Part shown: positions 25,170 through 33,421 of the stretch, piece after piece | How positions within the stretch are numbered: the first letter of the stretch is position 1 | How the letters are laid out: each line of letters starts with the position of its first letter | Source of the DNA: BACL27 sp964203235 | GTDB lineage: Bacteria; Actinomycetota; Acidimicrobiia; Acidimicrobiales; Ilumatobacteraceae | Direction: 5' to 3' | NCBI GenBank assembly: GCA_964203235.1 | Contig: CAXNLE010000002.1 | Span: forward strand, 930,001-994,000 | DNA length: 64,000 nt | Made by a program: the position numbers and the translations under genes | Notes under the pieces: model-generated | The model's input: only the letters and a program-made list of their open reading frames with translations | Databases searched by the model: none | What the model was told of the DNA's origin: nothing

Positions 25170-25871
25170 TTAACCTGTTGTCGTAGTTGGCGCAACCGGT
25201 GTCACAGGCGCAATTGTCACGACAGGGGCGACAGGTGCAACTGCGGAGCCGCTTGGTGGAAGTGGTATTCCAGCGATGTCAGTGCCCAACAAAATCAACA
25301 CGCTTGCTTCACCGAGTTTTCCGGTTTCGGTTGGAATCGGTTCTGGCATTGCTGCAACTGCAACTCCACCGAGTTCTTTAGCGACCGAAGCTGCGACAAC
25401 TTCACTGCCGAGTAAGTAGTAGACCACAGTTACTGTTTGTTTTGGCGTGATCTCACTTTTGTTGAGAGCAGGTTGCACGATGAAGCCACGACCTTGCAAC
25501 TCAGTAGTCAACTGACCAGCACTTCCGGCGATTCCTGACGCATTGGCGATTTGAATTTTGAACGCAGTTAAGACGATTGTTGTTTGAACAGGAACTTCAA
25601 GCACTGTTGCTTCGGTTCCCGTTCCCGTTGTTACAACGGTGTCTTGAGTTGGTGTCGCAATTGTTTGGCTGGTGTTATCGCCACGAATATCGCGCAAGAT
25701 AAAAAATCCCAGTAATAGTGCAAGAAATACAATGATGATTGACAAAGTTGAATTGACATTTGACCCGCCGCCCGATGATCGTCCGCCTGATGGGCGCCCA
25801 CCTGAAGACCGTCCGCCTGAAAACTGCCTGTCGGAATCTCCGCGACTTGGGCGATATTGCTCTTGACTCAT
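25170..25871 (-). CDS. Membrane protein with LytR_C domain
   Basis: 233 residues from ATG 25871; TAACTT lies 8 nt upstream, and an ATG two codons earlier is possible. A disordered Gly/Ser/Arg segment with RSSGG/RPSGG repeats (about 18-38) precedes one membrane helix (LSIIIVFLALLLGFFIL). The outer part contains FKIQIANASGIAGSAGQLTTELQGRGF and a VTVVYYLLGSEVVAASVAKELG segment, the pattern of the LytR C-terminal domain, found in cell-wall-linked actinobacterial proteins. The tail is Pro/Thr/Val-rich. Precise role unknown. Confidence 0.75.
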   Translation of the reverse strand: MSQEQYRPSRGDSDRQFSGGRSSGGRPSGGRSSGGGSNVNSTLSIIIVFLALLLGFFILRDIRGDNTSQTIATPTQDTVVTTGTGTEATVLEVPVQTTIVLTAFKIQIANASGIAGSAGQLTTELQGRGFIVQPALNKSEITPKQTVTVVYYLLGSEVVAASVAKELGGVAVAAMPEPIPTETGKLGEASVLILLGTDIAGIPLPPSGSAVAPVAPVVTIAPVTPVAPTTTTG

Positions 25872-25924
25872 ACCCATTTAAGTTATCGCATAGACCTAAC
25901 TAGATGGTTTATACCGCAATAACC

Positions 25925-25960
25925 ACGAATATAAACACGAATATAAATGCGAATCTAACC
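25925..25960. repeat. Three 12-bp tandem repeats
   Basis: ACGAATATAAAC (25925-25936), ACGAATATAAAT (25937-25948) and a degenerate GCGAATCTAACC (25949-25960) run head to tail between the LytR_C gene promoter and the tRNA-Thr terminator. Function unknown; they could be regulator sites or slippage products. Confidence 0.6.
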
Positions 25961-25970
25961 TCGGTAAAGA

Positions 25971-25987
25971 CGCCAGAAAATCTGGCG
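25971..25987 (-). terminator. Hairpin terminator downstream of tRNA-Thr
   Basis: CGCCAGA (25971-25977), loop AAA and TCTGGCG (25981-25987) form a perfect 7-bp stem. Read on the minus strand it lies 13 nt past the tRNA 3' end and is followed by TCTTTACC, a short U-rich tail, as expected for an intrinsic terminator. Confidence 0.65.
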
Positions 25988-26000
25988 AGCATTCAAATTG

Positions 26001-26072
26001 AGCCGAGGGTGGGGATTGAACCCACGACCTACCGCTTACAAGGCGGTTGCTCTGCCACTGAGCTACCCCGGC
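26001..26072 (-). tRNA. tRNA-Thr (anticodon UGU)
   Basis: On the minus strand the acceptor GCCGGGG pairs with CCTCGGC (one G-U). The D-arm is GCTC...GAGC; the anticodon stem ACCGC/GCGGT encloses CTTGTAA, giving anticodon TGT; the T-arm is GTGGG-TTCAATC-CCCAC. CCA is not encoded. Confidence 0.95.
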
Positions 26073-26135
26073 GTTTATTATTCGCCGTCAGTGTACGGCA
26101 GATATTCGGCGTATAAGTATTTGAATTTCTTGAAT

Positions 26136-27044
26136 TTACTTAGAAATTCTGCGGGTTCGCACAATCTCATAGGTTGCTAGCGCCGCGGCGACAGAAACAT
26201 TCAACGAAGATAACGATCCGAGCATTGGAATATTGGCAAGAAAGTCGCACCTCTCGCGTGCGAGTCTTGACAACCCAGGTCCTTCTGCGCCGAGCACAAT
26301 ACAAATTGAATCTGCAGCCACAGTGCCCAATTCAAAAATACTTTTCTCCGCTGAGTCATCCAATCCGACTACGACAACTCCAGCAGATTTCATTTCAGAC
26401 AATGCACTTGGCAACCCACCGACAACGCACATGTTCAAATATTCAATTGCACCAGCAGATGATTTTGCAACAGTCGGAGTTATATGAACTGCGCGATGTC
26501 GAGGCAAAATAACAGCGTCGACGCCAGCGCCATCGCAGCATCGCAAGATAGCTCCAAGGTTTCCTGGGTCAGTTACGCCATCGATCGCAACTAACAAAAG
26601 TGGTTTGTCACGAGGAGCCACAAGTAGATCAGATAATAATGTTTCTTCGAGCGGTGCAGCTTTGGCGAGTACTCCTTGTGGTGCTTCGCTACGTGCTTCT
26701 CTTTCGATTTCACGGCGCGAAACATTCAGCACTTGAACTCTCTGGTCGCGCGCAATTTCTAAAATGTCATCAATCACTGGGCTACTCTCAATGTCGTTCG
26801 CAATCCAGATTTCGTGAACTCTGCGTCGTGAACCCAGCAAAAGTTCTCTAACTGCTTGTCGACCTTCAACTTGTTCGCCACCTAGACCGTGTTCTTTGTG
26901 AACAGGTCGACTGCCACCGCGATCTGATTTATTTGGTCGCCGCGATAAATCGATTCGTTTCGGACTATTCGGATTGCGGCCAGATTTTTTCGGGCCGCCT
27001 AGCTTATTGCGCTTATTTGGTCGACTGTTTCGATTTTGGGCCAT
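26136..27044 (-). CDS. rlmB: TrmH/RlmB-family rRNA 2'-O-methyltransferase
   Basis: 302 residues. A basic, disordered N-terminus (to about residue 50) precedes the substrate-binding domain (GRQAVRELLLGSRRRVHEIWIA) and a SPOUT methyltransferase domain with its three motifs: LLVAIDGVTDPGNLGAILR, ICIVLGAEGPGLSRLARERCD and IPMLGSLSSLNVSVAAALATYE. RlmB methylates 23S rRNA G2251; TrmH-like relatives act on tRNA, so the target nucleotide is inferred. It is last in an ispD-ispF-rlmB run, an order common in actinobacteria. Confidence 0.87.
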   Translation of the reverse strand: MAQNRNSRPNKRNKLGGPKKSGRNPNSPKRIDLSRRPNKSDRGGSRPVHKEHGLGGEQVEGRQAVRELLLGSRRRVHEIWIANDIESSPVIDDILEIARDQRVQVLNVSRREIEREARSEAPQGVLAKAAPLEETLLSDLLVAPRDKPLLLVAIDGVTDPGNLGAILRCCDGAGVDAVILPRHRAVHITPTVAKSSAGAIEYLNMCVVGGLPSALSEMKSAGVVVVGLDDSAEKSIFELGTVAADSICIVLGAEGPGLSRLARERCDFLANIPMLGSLSSLNVSVAAALATYEIVRTRRISK

Positions 27045-27053
27045 GATTAATAA

Positions 27054-27545
27054 TTAATCATTCTGCGTCACTATTGCGACAGCCCAACAGGCAATACCTT
27101 CGCTACGACCTAGTGAGCCGAGGCCTTCGGCGCGACGACCTTTAATCGTCACAGGCGCACCCGTAGCAGCACTTAATTTATTTTGCATCTCGTCTCTGTG
27201 AAGTGAAATCTTTGGCCGTTCGCAGACAACACTGCAGTCAACGTTGCCGATTTCAAATTTATTTTGGCTCGCCATTTTGGCGACGCTTGCCAACAGAGAT
27301 AACGAGTCGACGTTCTTCCATTTTGGATCTGTATCGGGAAAGTGTTCGCCGATGTTGCCGAGTCCGCATGCGCCAAGAATCGCCTCGGCGACTGCATGAG
27401 CGATGACGTCAGCATCACTGTGCCCAATCAATCCGCGTTCATTGACGAAATGCACGCCTCCTAAAATGAGTTTTCGATCATTTTCTGACGATTCAACGAA
27501 TCGATGAATATCAAAACCTTGTCCAACTCTGATTTTTGTAGTCAT
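27054..27545 (-). CDS. ispF: 2-C-methyl-D-erythritol 2,4-cyclodiphosphate synthase
   Basis: 163 residues from ATG 27545 (MTTKIRVGQGFDIHRF), the standard N-terminus; an ATG at 27569 would overlap ispD. The metal-binding DIHRF and GLIGHSDADVIAHA motifs are present, with IGEHFPDTDPKWK and the C-terminal KGRRAEGLGSLGRSEGIACWAVA. It closes the cyclodiphosphate ring in the MEP isoprenoid pathway. It is 10 nt downstream of ispD. Confidence 0.94.
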   Translation of the reverse strand: MTTKIRVGQGFDIHRFVESSENDRKLILGGVHFVNERGLIGHSDADVIAHAVAEAILGACGLGNIGEHFPDTDPKWKNVDSLSLLASVAKMASQNKFEIGNVDCSVVCERPKISLHRDEMQNKLSAATGAPVTIKGRRAEGLGSLGRSEGIACWAVAIVTQND

Positions 27546-27555
27546 GGTTAAATAT

Positions 27556-28212
27556 TTAAACTTCACCACGAGTAATCGCGCGAGCCCAGTTCAAATCTTC
27601 TGGAGTTGTTAATTTGCGATTAAGTGGGTCACCATGAACTACCACGACTCGGCCGCCATTAATCTCAACCAATGTTGCATCGTCCGTGCTTTCTGGATTT
27701 GAGGCGTGAGCCCCGCGCAAAACTTTGGCACGAAATGCCTGAGGGGTTTGCACTGCAACAAGTTGCCTACGATCCGGAGTCGATACCACGACATTGTTAT
27801 TGGAAATAAATTTAATTGTGTCAACAACCGGCAACCCTGGCACCGCACCATCGGCACCATTGCACACTGCATCAACGACCTCATGAAATAAAAACTCTGA
27901 AGCAAACGGTCGTGCTGCATCGTGAACGCAAATTATTGATGCGTCTAGTGGCACCGCAGCCAAACCACTGCGCACGGATGCGCTTCGTGTCGACCCGCCA
28001 ACTACTCCACCTTCAAGTTGAGCATGAGTTGCAGGCAAAACAACAATCACGCCGTCACTTGCTGCCCGAGCAGTTTCGACTGCCCAATCCACAACTCGGC
28101 GGTCATTAATTAACTCAAATTGTTTGGGGCTACCAAATCTCGTGCCCGAGCCCGCTGCCACGATTATTGTCCAAATTTTTTCACCAATTTTTTGTGTTGC
28201 GATGGTGTTCAC
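27556..28212 (-). CDS. ispD: 2-C-methyl-D-erythritol 4-phosphate cytidylyltransferase
   Basis: 218 residues from GTG 28212. The nucleotide-binding WTIIVAAGSGTRFGSPKQFELI, IICVHDAARPF, and the RRQLVAVQTPQAFRAKVL and STDDATLVE blocks identify IspD. It makes CDP-methylerythritol in the MEP pathway. TACCCT ends 8 nt before the GTG on the minus strand, next to the promoter of the divergent crp-type gene. Confidence 0.94.
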   Translation of the reverse strand: MNTIATQKIGEKIWTIIVAAGSGTRFGSPKQFELINDRRVVDWAVETARAASDGVIVVLPATHAQLEGGVVGGSTRSASVRSGLAAVPLDASIICVHDAARPFASEFLFHEVVDAVCNGADGAVPGLPVVDTIKFISNNNVVVSTPDRRQLVAVQTPQAFRAKVLRGAHASNPESTDDATLVEINGGRVVVVHGDPLNRKLTTPEDLNWARAITRGEV

Positions 28213-28242
28213 GCTTGTTTAGGGTAGTACCGTCGTACAGAT

Positions 28243-28905
28243 ATGGCTCAACAACTTCTTAGCAACAGTGCGTTTTTCGCCGAGACTCCTGCAGATGTGC
28301 TTGCTCTGATTGCAGCAAGTGGCGAAACGAAAAATCTGCAGCGCGGCGACGTGCTGTTCAGTGAGGGCGATACTCCGGAGTCGATGTACATAGTGCTGTC
28401 AGGGCGAATTGCGATCGCAATTGGCAATCAACCGATTGATGGTCGAGAGAGCGTGCTCGCATTGATGGAGCGAGGCGATTTGTTCGGCGAACTTGCACTT
28501 CTTGACAATGGCAAACGAAGCGCAATGGCTCGAGCGATTGAACCGTCGTCGTTGCTACAGATTCCTTATTCGATCGTTCGCCAACAGTTGCAGTTGAACC
28601 CAACGATGTTGTGGGGAGTAACGAAACTGCTGGCGATGCGTTTGCGAGTGATGGACGAAGTTCTCTCAGACAGCGTGTTTCTAGATGTAACTGGTCGAAC
28701 AGCCAAACGGTTACTTGAGTTGTCGGGCGGTAAAGATGAATTCGTTCTTCCGATTACTCAAGAAGAACTTGCCGGAATGGTTGGCGCCTCTCGCGAAAGG
28801 GTCAACAAAGCGATCGCAAGTTTTATTCGTTTAGGCTGGCTTGAACAGCACGATCGTCGTTATCGAATCTTGATGCGCCAGAAACTCGAAATACGCGCGA
28901 GCTAG
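28243..28905 (+). CDS. CRP/FNR-family transcriptional regulator
   Basis: 220 residues. An N-terminal cyclic-nucleotide-binding fold (LQRGDVLFSEGDTPESMYIVLSGRIAIAI, MERGDLFGELALLDNGKRSAMARA) with the phosphate-binding-cassette pattern FGELALLDNGKRSA is followed by a dimer helix and a winged HTH (ITQEELAGMVGASRERVNKAIASFIRLGWLEQHDRRYRIL). The match to the cAMP-binding cassette is good but the ligand is not proven. No FNR-type cysteines are seen. TACCGT (28228-28233) is 9 nt upstream. Confidence 0.9.
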   Translation: MAQQLLSNSAFFAETPADVLALIAASGETKNLQRGDVLFSEGDTPESMYIVLSGRIAIAIGNQPIDGRESVLALMERGDLFGELALLDNGKRSAMARAIEPSSLLQIPYSIVRQQLQLNPTMLWGVTKLLAMRLRVMDEVLSDSVFLDVTGRTAKRLLELSGGKDEFVLPITQEELAGMVGASRERVNKAIASFIRLGWLEQHDRRYRILMRQKLEIRAS

Positions 28906-28931
28906 CTAATTAATCAACTAGTCAACTAGCT
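28900..28931. terminator. CTAG-rich inverted repeat between convergent genes
   Basis: AGCTAG (28900-28905, containing the crp-type gene stop) pairs with CTAGCT (28926-28931, containing part of the hydrolase stop at 28930). Between them CAACTAG occurs twice. Position suggests a bidirectional terminator, unproven. Confidence 0.33.
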
Positions 28932-29586
28932 AGGTAATCAGCCAGGCGCGTGCAAGCGCGAATGCATTTTTTGCATCCTGTGCGCGATGCGCTGGCCGCG
29001 AAGCGTCGTGGGCAAAACCGTGCTCGGCATCCGAGTAAATTTCAGTTCTCACACCGTGGTTTTTAAGTTCAGCAACATCTGCAGGTGGTGTGTAATGGTC
29101 TTTGCCTCCGATGATTGCTAGCACTCGGTCAGCATTTCCAGTTTGCAAGTAATGCAACGGTTCACCGTGTGTCGCGCTTTGCCAACCGTTTGGGATTGTG
29201 ATCATCCCATAAAACGAAACAATTTTTTTAAATCTTTCTGATCGAGCCGCTTTAAAGCAATACATTCCACCCATACAAAAACCGATCAGACCAAGTATTG
29301 GTGTAGAGAGCGCATCGGCTGCTTCGTGTAAATCGCGCAAATGTATTTCGTCGCTAAGCGTTTGAACTGCCGCAAACCTTGGCTCAATCTCGGGACCTAG
29401 TGCGAGACCAGGAAACGGATCAACAGCACACACAGCCATATTCCATTCGCTAGCGAAACGCGCAACTAGTCCGTCGTATAACTCTCGCAAACCAAAAATA
29501 TCTGGAGCAATAACTAAACCCATCGTCGGATTTTTGACAGTTCTATCAACTTCGCATTGCGTGCCCGAAGGCAAAGTGATTCTCAT
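28930..29586 (-). CDS. Dienelactone hydrolase family protein
   Basis: 218 residues from ATG 29586, supported by CATAAT (29593-29598, minus strand) 6 nt upstream; ATG 29604 is the longer option. Alpha/beta-hydrolase fold with the family triad: Cys in GLIGFCMGGMYCF, Asp in IIGGKDHYTPP and His in DAEHGFAHD. These enzymes open lactones such as dienelactone, but many family members have other esters as substrates. Confidence 0.85.
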   Translation of the reverse strand: MRITLPSGTQCEVDRTVKNPTMGLVIAPDIFGLRELYDGLVARFASEWNMAVCAVDPFPGLALGPEIEPRFAAVQTLSDEIHLRDLHEAADALSTPILGLIGFCMGGMYCFKAARSERFKKIVSFYGMITIPNGWQSATHGEPLHYLQTGNADRVLAIIGGKDHYTPPADVAELKNHGVRTEIYSDAEHGFAHDASRPAHRAQDAKNAFALARAWLIT

Positions 29587-29676
29587 CACATCATTATGGC
29601 TCAAGTTCGAAGTTTTTTGTAAGTGAGAGTTGCGGTGAGACCGCGCGTGCGAGTCGCGGTGGTGCTAATTCGCACG

Positions 29677-30483
29677 ATGTTGTGCATGACACAACTCACG
29701 ACAATCAATTCAGACAACGTAACAAGCCAACCTTTATTGGCATGGAGCCCCGGTCTTTTCCAAAGGTCGGCAAGTCCGGTATCTCGACTAATTAGAGAAT
29801 GGCAACTAATCAGTGACCGAAACCGAGAACTTGAAATCGTTAATTCGTGGTCTTTGCCGGGTGGCAAGGTAAATCATCTAGATGAAGTTTTGGTACGAGC
29901 AGGCTTCAATACTGCGCACGATGATTCGCAAGGCGATCAATACTTATGGTTGCTTGTCAAACAAGCAACCAGTGATGAACTTGCGGCTCGAATTGTGTTG
30001 CAGCGAATTTTGCCACCATTGCTGGCGATTGCGCGCCGGCGAGGTCGGATAGTCGAAGGAGGAATTGATACGGCTATTGCTGATGTTCTTCCGAGTGCGT
30101 GGGGAGTGATTCGCAAATATCCTTGGCAACGTCGACCCATTAAAGTCGCAGCAAATTTGGTGCGCGATAGCGAATATTTTGCTTTTGTGCACGGCAATCG
30201 CTCAAAGCGCTACAAAGTTATCCCGATGGACCCATACATTTTGTCAGAATTTTTAGTTGCACCTGAAGAGCAGTTTGAAGAAGAAGTGAGTTTGGACAAA
30301 CTTATTGCTGTTGCGTTAGACCAAGGCATAGACCCAAAGCACATTGAAATTTTACGAGCAGTGGCAACTGGAGATAACGCGGCAACGATTGCAGCGCGTT
30401 ACGGCGTTGCAGAGCGAACGGCGCGAGCCTGGCGAGCTAAAGCAGTTAGCGAGTTGCGTGTACGAACGCGGTGTGCTGTGTGA
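29677..30483 (+). CDS. HTH protein with sigma-factor-like C-terminus, function unknown
   Basis: 268 residues if started at ATG 29677, 7 nt after a TGCTAAT extended -10; ATG 29686 and 29623 are alternatives. The C-terminal 60 residues (DPKHIEILRAVATGDNAATIAARYGVAERTARAWRAKAVSELR) form a clear HTH like sigma region 4 or LuxR. The middle (LAARIVLQRILPPLLAIARRRG...DVLPSAWGVIRKYPW) resembles a sigma-2-like helical part, as in some actinobacterial proteins annotated as sigma-like. An inverted repeat covers the second possible start. Its 3' end overlaps the convergent copper ATPase gene by 38 bp. Confidence 0.55.
   Translation: MLCMTQLTTINSDNVTSQPLLAWSPGLFQRSASPVSRLIREWQLISDRNRELEIVNSWSLPGGKVNHLDEVLVRAGFNTAHDDSQGDQYLWLLVKQATSDELAARIVLQRILPPLLAIARRRGRIVEGGIDTAIADVLPSAWGVIRKYPWQRRPIKVAANLVRDSEYFAFVHGNRSKRYKVIPMDPYILSEFLVAPEEQFEEEVSLDKLIAVALDQGIDPKHIEILRAVATGDNAATIAARYGVAERTARAWRAKAVSELRVRTRCAV
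29679..29695. promoter_or_regulatory. Inverted repeat over a start codon
   Basis: GTTGTG (29679-29684), CATGA and CACAAC (29690-29695) form a perfect 6-bp inverted repeat that contains the ATG at 29686. It could be an operator or an mRNA hairpin blocking initiation for the HTH gene. Confidence 0.4.
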
Positions 30484-32740
30484 GTTTCGTTGTGCGCAAT
30501 CGCAAACTATTGGTCACTACAAAAATACTTGAAAATGCCATCGCAAGACCAGCCCACATTGGATTCAGATAGCCAAGTGCGGCCAGGGGTATCGCAGCAG
30601 TGTTATAAGCAAACGCCCAAAAAACATTTGCCGTGATCGTGCGTAAAGTCGCACGCGAAAGCAAAATCGCATCAGCAACCAACCGCAGATCACCACTGAC
30701 AATTGTTAGGTCGCTGGCATGCATCGCAACATCTGTGCCAGTGCCCATGGCGATACCGACGTCTGCTTGGGCCAACGCAGCAGCATCGTTTACTCCATCT
30801 CCAATCATTGCTACTGCATAACCTCGCTGTTGCAAGTCGGACACGACGCGAACTTTTTCGTCGGGCAAAACTCCAGCGATTACATGCTGCTCATCGGCAT
30901 CAATTCCGACTTGTTGGGCGATCGCAATCGCAGTTGCCTGATTATCACCTGTTAGAAGTACAGGGCGCAACCCGAGTTTTCGAAGTTCAGCAATTGCATC
31001 TGCGCTACTTACTTTTGGTTGATCAGCAACAACGCAAACTGCTTTAACAGCACCATCAACGACAACTAGCACTGCAGTGTTGCCAGCACTTCGAGCCTTC
31101 GCGAGTGCTTCACGAAGATCTCCCGGAATAATCACAAGAGTTTTATCAAACAACGACTCGCGCCCAACCATTACTTTGTGACCGTCCACAACTCCAGATG
31201 TGCCCATGCCTGGCGAAGATTCAAAATCAGTCACGTCAGGTAATTGACCAAGTTCGGTTCGGGCAGCACTTGCAATTGCCCGAGCCACCGGATGTTCGCT
31301 GGCGTGTTCAAGCGCACCGGCAAATAAAAGAATTTCATTACGTGTCGAACTTTGCGCACAGATGATGTCAATGAGTTGCATAACTCCGGTCGTGATTGTT
31401 CCTGTCTTATCAAACACAACAGTGTCAATGCGACGCGTGCTTTGCAATACATCGACACCCTTAATGACGATTCCCATTTGCGCGGCTCGACCACTACCAA
31501 CCATTAATGCAGTTGGCGTTGCTAAGCCAAGTGCGCAAGGGCAGGCGATAATCAGCACTGCCACTGCTGCTGTAAATGCATCGGATGTAGACGAACCTAC
31601 GAAAAACCATCCAATAAATGTGGCGATTGATAAGAGGATTACTGTCGGCACGAAAATGCCACTGACTCGATCAGCAAGTCTTTGGACTGGCGCTTTTGTT
31701 GTTTGTGCATCTCTAACTAGGCGAGTTATCTGTGCGAAAGTAGTTTCAGCGCCGACTCGAGTTGCTCGCATAATTAGTCGACCAGTGAGATTTATAGTTG
31801 TGCCCGTGACGACACTGCCAGGCTTGACGTCGGCTGGCACACTTTCGCCAGTCAACATTGAAACATCAAGGGCCGAAGCGCCTTGTTCAACAACACCGTC
31901 TGTCGGAATTATTTCTCCCGGGCGCACGACGATTACATCGCCAACGCGAACAAGCGCTGCATCAATAGTTTGCTCTTCGCCGTTTTTTAATATCGTGGCG
32001 TGGCGGGCGCCAAGTGCGAGCAATGATCGCAAGGCATCTCCGGCACGTCTTTTGGCACGAGCCTCGAAGTATCTGCCTGCTAATAAAAACACAGTCACAG
32101 CGACTGCAACTTCTAAATAAATGTGTGAACTGTCACCCACCATTTTCTTTAAACCCATGTTCATTGTTTGCGCAGAACCGCGGTATGTCATTTCGAGTGC
32201 ATCGCCCCAAATGATTGCCCAAACTGACCAAGAGGTTGCAGCGACAATGCCAATCGAAATTAAAGTATCCATTGTCGTAGCACGATGTCTTAAGTTCATT
32301 AACGCTGCGCGATGAAATGGCCAAGCCCCCCAGGTCACTACTGGTGTGCTGAGTGCAAGCGCGAACCACTGCCAATTTTTAAACTCAAGATTTGCAACCA
32401 TTGACAACAACACAACGGGTATTGCGAGCACAACCGAAACTGTTAATCGAGTCAGCAACATTGCGACGCGTTGATTTGTTTCAGCATCAAGCATCTCAGG
32501 CGTAGTGTCAGCCAAAAGACGAGCGCCGTAGCCAAGCGAAGTAACTGTTTCAATTAACGCACTTGGTGTTGTTGCGCCTGATGCAAAGTTAATTCGTGCC
32601 GACTCGGTAGCAAAGTTAACTGCTGCTGTCACACCGTCGAGTTTGTTTAACCCTTTTTCAATTGAGGCGGCGCACGCGTTGCATGACATTCCAGTGAGGC
32701 TTAAATCAACTTGCACACCTGAGTCTTTGGTTGCCGCCAT
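30446..32740 (-). CDS. copA: Copper-translocating P1B-type ATPase
   Basis: 764 residues. An N-terminal heavy-metal domain (LTGMSCNACAASIEKGL) precedes the membrane part. Motifs: TGE loop LTGESVPAD, membrane CPC in IIACPCALGLATP, phosphorylation site FDKTGTITTG, SEHPVARAIA, and hinge GDGVNDAAALAQADVGIAMG. The last helices hold YN (FAYNTAAIPLAALG) and an MxxSS segment (MAFSSIFVVTNSLRL), the Cu(I)-site signature. It exports Cu(I) across the plasma membrane. No CsoR or CueR gene is adjacent. Confidence 0.9.
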   Translation of the reverse strand: MAATKDSGVQVDLSLTGMSCNACAASIEKGLNKLDGVTAAVNFATESARINFASGATTPSALIETVTSLGYGARLLADTTPEMLDAETNQRVAMLLTRLTVSVVLAIPVVLLSMVANLEFKNWQWFALALSTPVVTWGAWPFHRAALMNLRHRATTMDTLISIGIVAATSWSVWAIIWGDALEMTYRGSAQTMNMGLKKMVGDSSHIYLEVAVAVTVFLLAGRYFEARAKRRAGDALRSLLALGARHATILKNGEEQTIDAALVRVGDVIVVRPGEIIPTDGVVEQGASALDVSMLTGESVPADVKPGSVVTGTTINLTGRLIMRATRVGAETTFAQITRLVRDAQTTKAPVQRLADRVSGIFVPTVILLSIATFIGWFFVGSSTSDAFTAAVAVLIIACPCALGLATPTALMVGSGRAAQMGIVIKGVDVLQSTRRIDTVVFDKTGTITTGVMQLIDIICAQSSTRNEILLFAGALEHASEHPVARAIASAARTELGQLPDVTDFESSPGMGTSGVVDGHKVMVGRESLFDKTLVIIPGDLREALAKARSAGNTAVLVVVDGAVKAVCVVADQPKVSSADAIAELRKLGLRPVLLTGDNQATAIAIAQQVGIDADEQHVIAGVLPDEKVRVVSDLQQRGYAVAMIGDGVNDAAALAQADVGIAMGTGTDVAMHASDLTIVSGDLRLVADAILLSRATLRTITANVFWAFAYNTAAIPLAALGYLNPMWAGLAMAFSSIFVVTNSLRLRTTKLTQHTAFVHATR

Positions 32741-32780
32741 TACTCACAGTCTCGCTTTGAAAATAGTTAAATGCACATCG

Positions 32781-32792
32781 ACTTAATTAAGT
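32781..32792. promoter_or_regulatory. 12-bp palindrome in the copA/GDT1 divergent region
   Basis: ACTTAATTAAGT is a perfect palindrome between the divergent copper ATPase and GDT1-like genes. An operator is possible, but AT-rich 12-mers like this arise by chance, so confidence is low. TAGCCT at 32811-32816 is a plausible -10 for the plus-strand gene. Confidence 0.25.
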
Positions 32793-32833
32793 TCAAGGCA
32801 CGTTGGGTAATAGCCTCTAATTAGTGGTCGCAA

Positions 32834-33421
32834 ATGTTGCGTAATTCGTTAATTGTGTTTATTACTATTTTTTTAGCCGAATTGCCGGACAATACGATGT
32901 TTGCAACTTTGATGCTTTCAACTCGTATGCGCCGACCGCTAGCGGTTTGGATTGGTGTGTGTATTGCTTATTGCACTCATGTCATAGTCGCAGTTTTATT
33001 TGGATCAGCACTTTCAAAATTACCTGGAAGACCGATACATGCTGTCATAGGTCTTGTGTTTTTAGGATCAGGCATATTTATGTTTCGCTCGTCAACTGAG
33101 CAACACGAGAGTGATTCAGTTGAACCGACGCCTCGAACGTTTCTTAAAGTTGTCTATTTGTCTGTGACAACAATATTGGTTGCAGAATTTGCAGATTTGA
33201 GTCAACTCGCCACTGTTGGTTTTGCTGTTCGAACCGGTGACTCACTTGGTGTCGCCATCGGTGCCGCATCTGCTTTGTGTACAGTTTCGGCGATTGCGGT
33301 TGTGGCAGGTTCTTGGTTACAGCGAAACGTTAAATTGCAACTTGTTCAACGAATAGCGAGCGTGTTCTTTATCATTTTCGGAATTCTGGCATTATTCAAC
33401 AGTATTTTTAGCTCCACTTAG
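32834..33421 (+). CDS. TMEM165/GDT1 (UPF0016) family cation transporter
   Basis: 195 residues with six hydrophobic helices in two halves. Each half of this family carries an E-x-G-D-(K/R)-(S/T) motif; here they read AELPDNTMFA and AEFADLSQLA, keeping Glu and Asp but not Gly-Lys. Characterised members move Mn2+ or Ca2+; the substrate here is unknown. The 3' end overlaps glnR by 14 bp. Confidence 0.78.
   Translation: MLRNSLIVFITIFLAELPDNTMFATLMLSTRMRRPLAVWIGVCIAYCTHVIVAVLFGSALSKLPGRPIHAVIGLVFLGSGIFMFRSSTEQHESDSVEPTPRTFLKVVYLSVTTILVAEFADLSQLATVGFAVRTGDSLGVAIGAASALCTVSAIAVVAGSWLQRNVKLQLVQRIASVFFIIFGILALFNSIFSST

Noticed and set aside
25904..26116. 70-residue frame starting MVYTAITTN
   Set aside because: It runs through the tandem repeats, the terminator and tRNA-Thr; it is not a gene.
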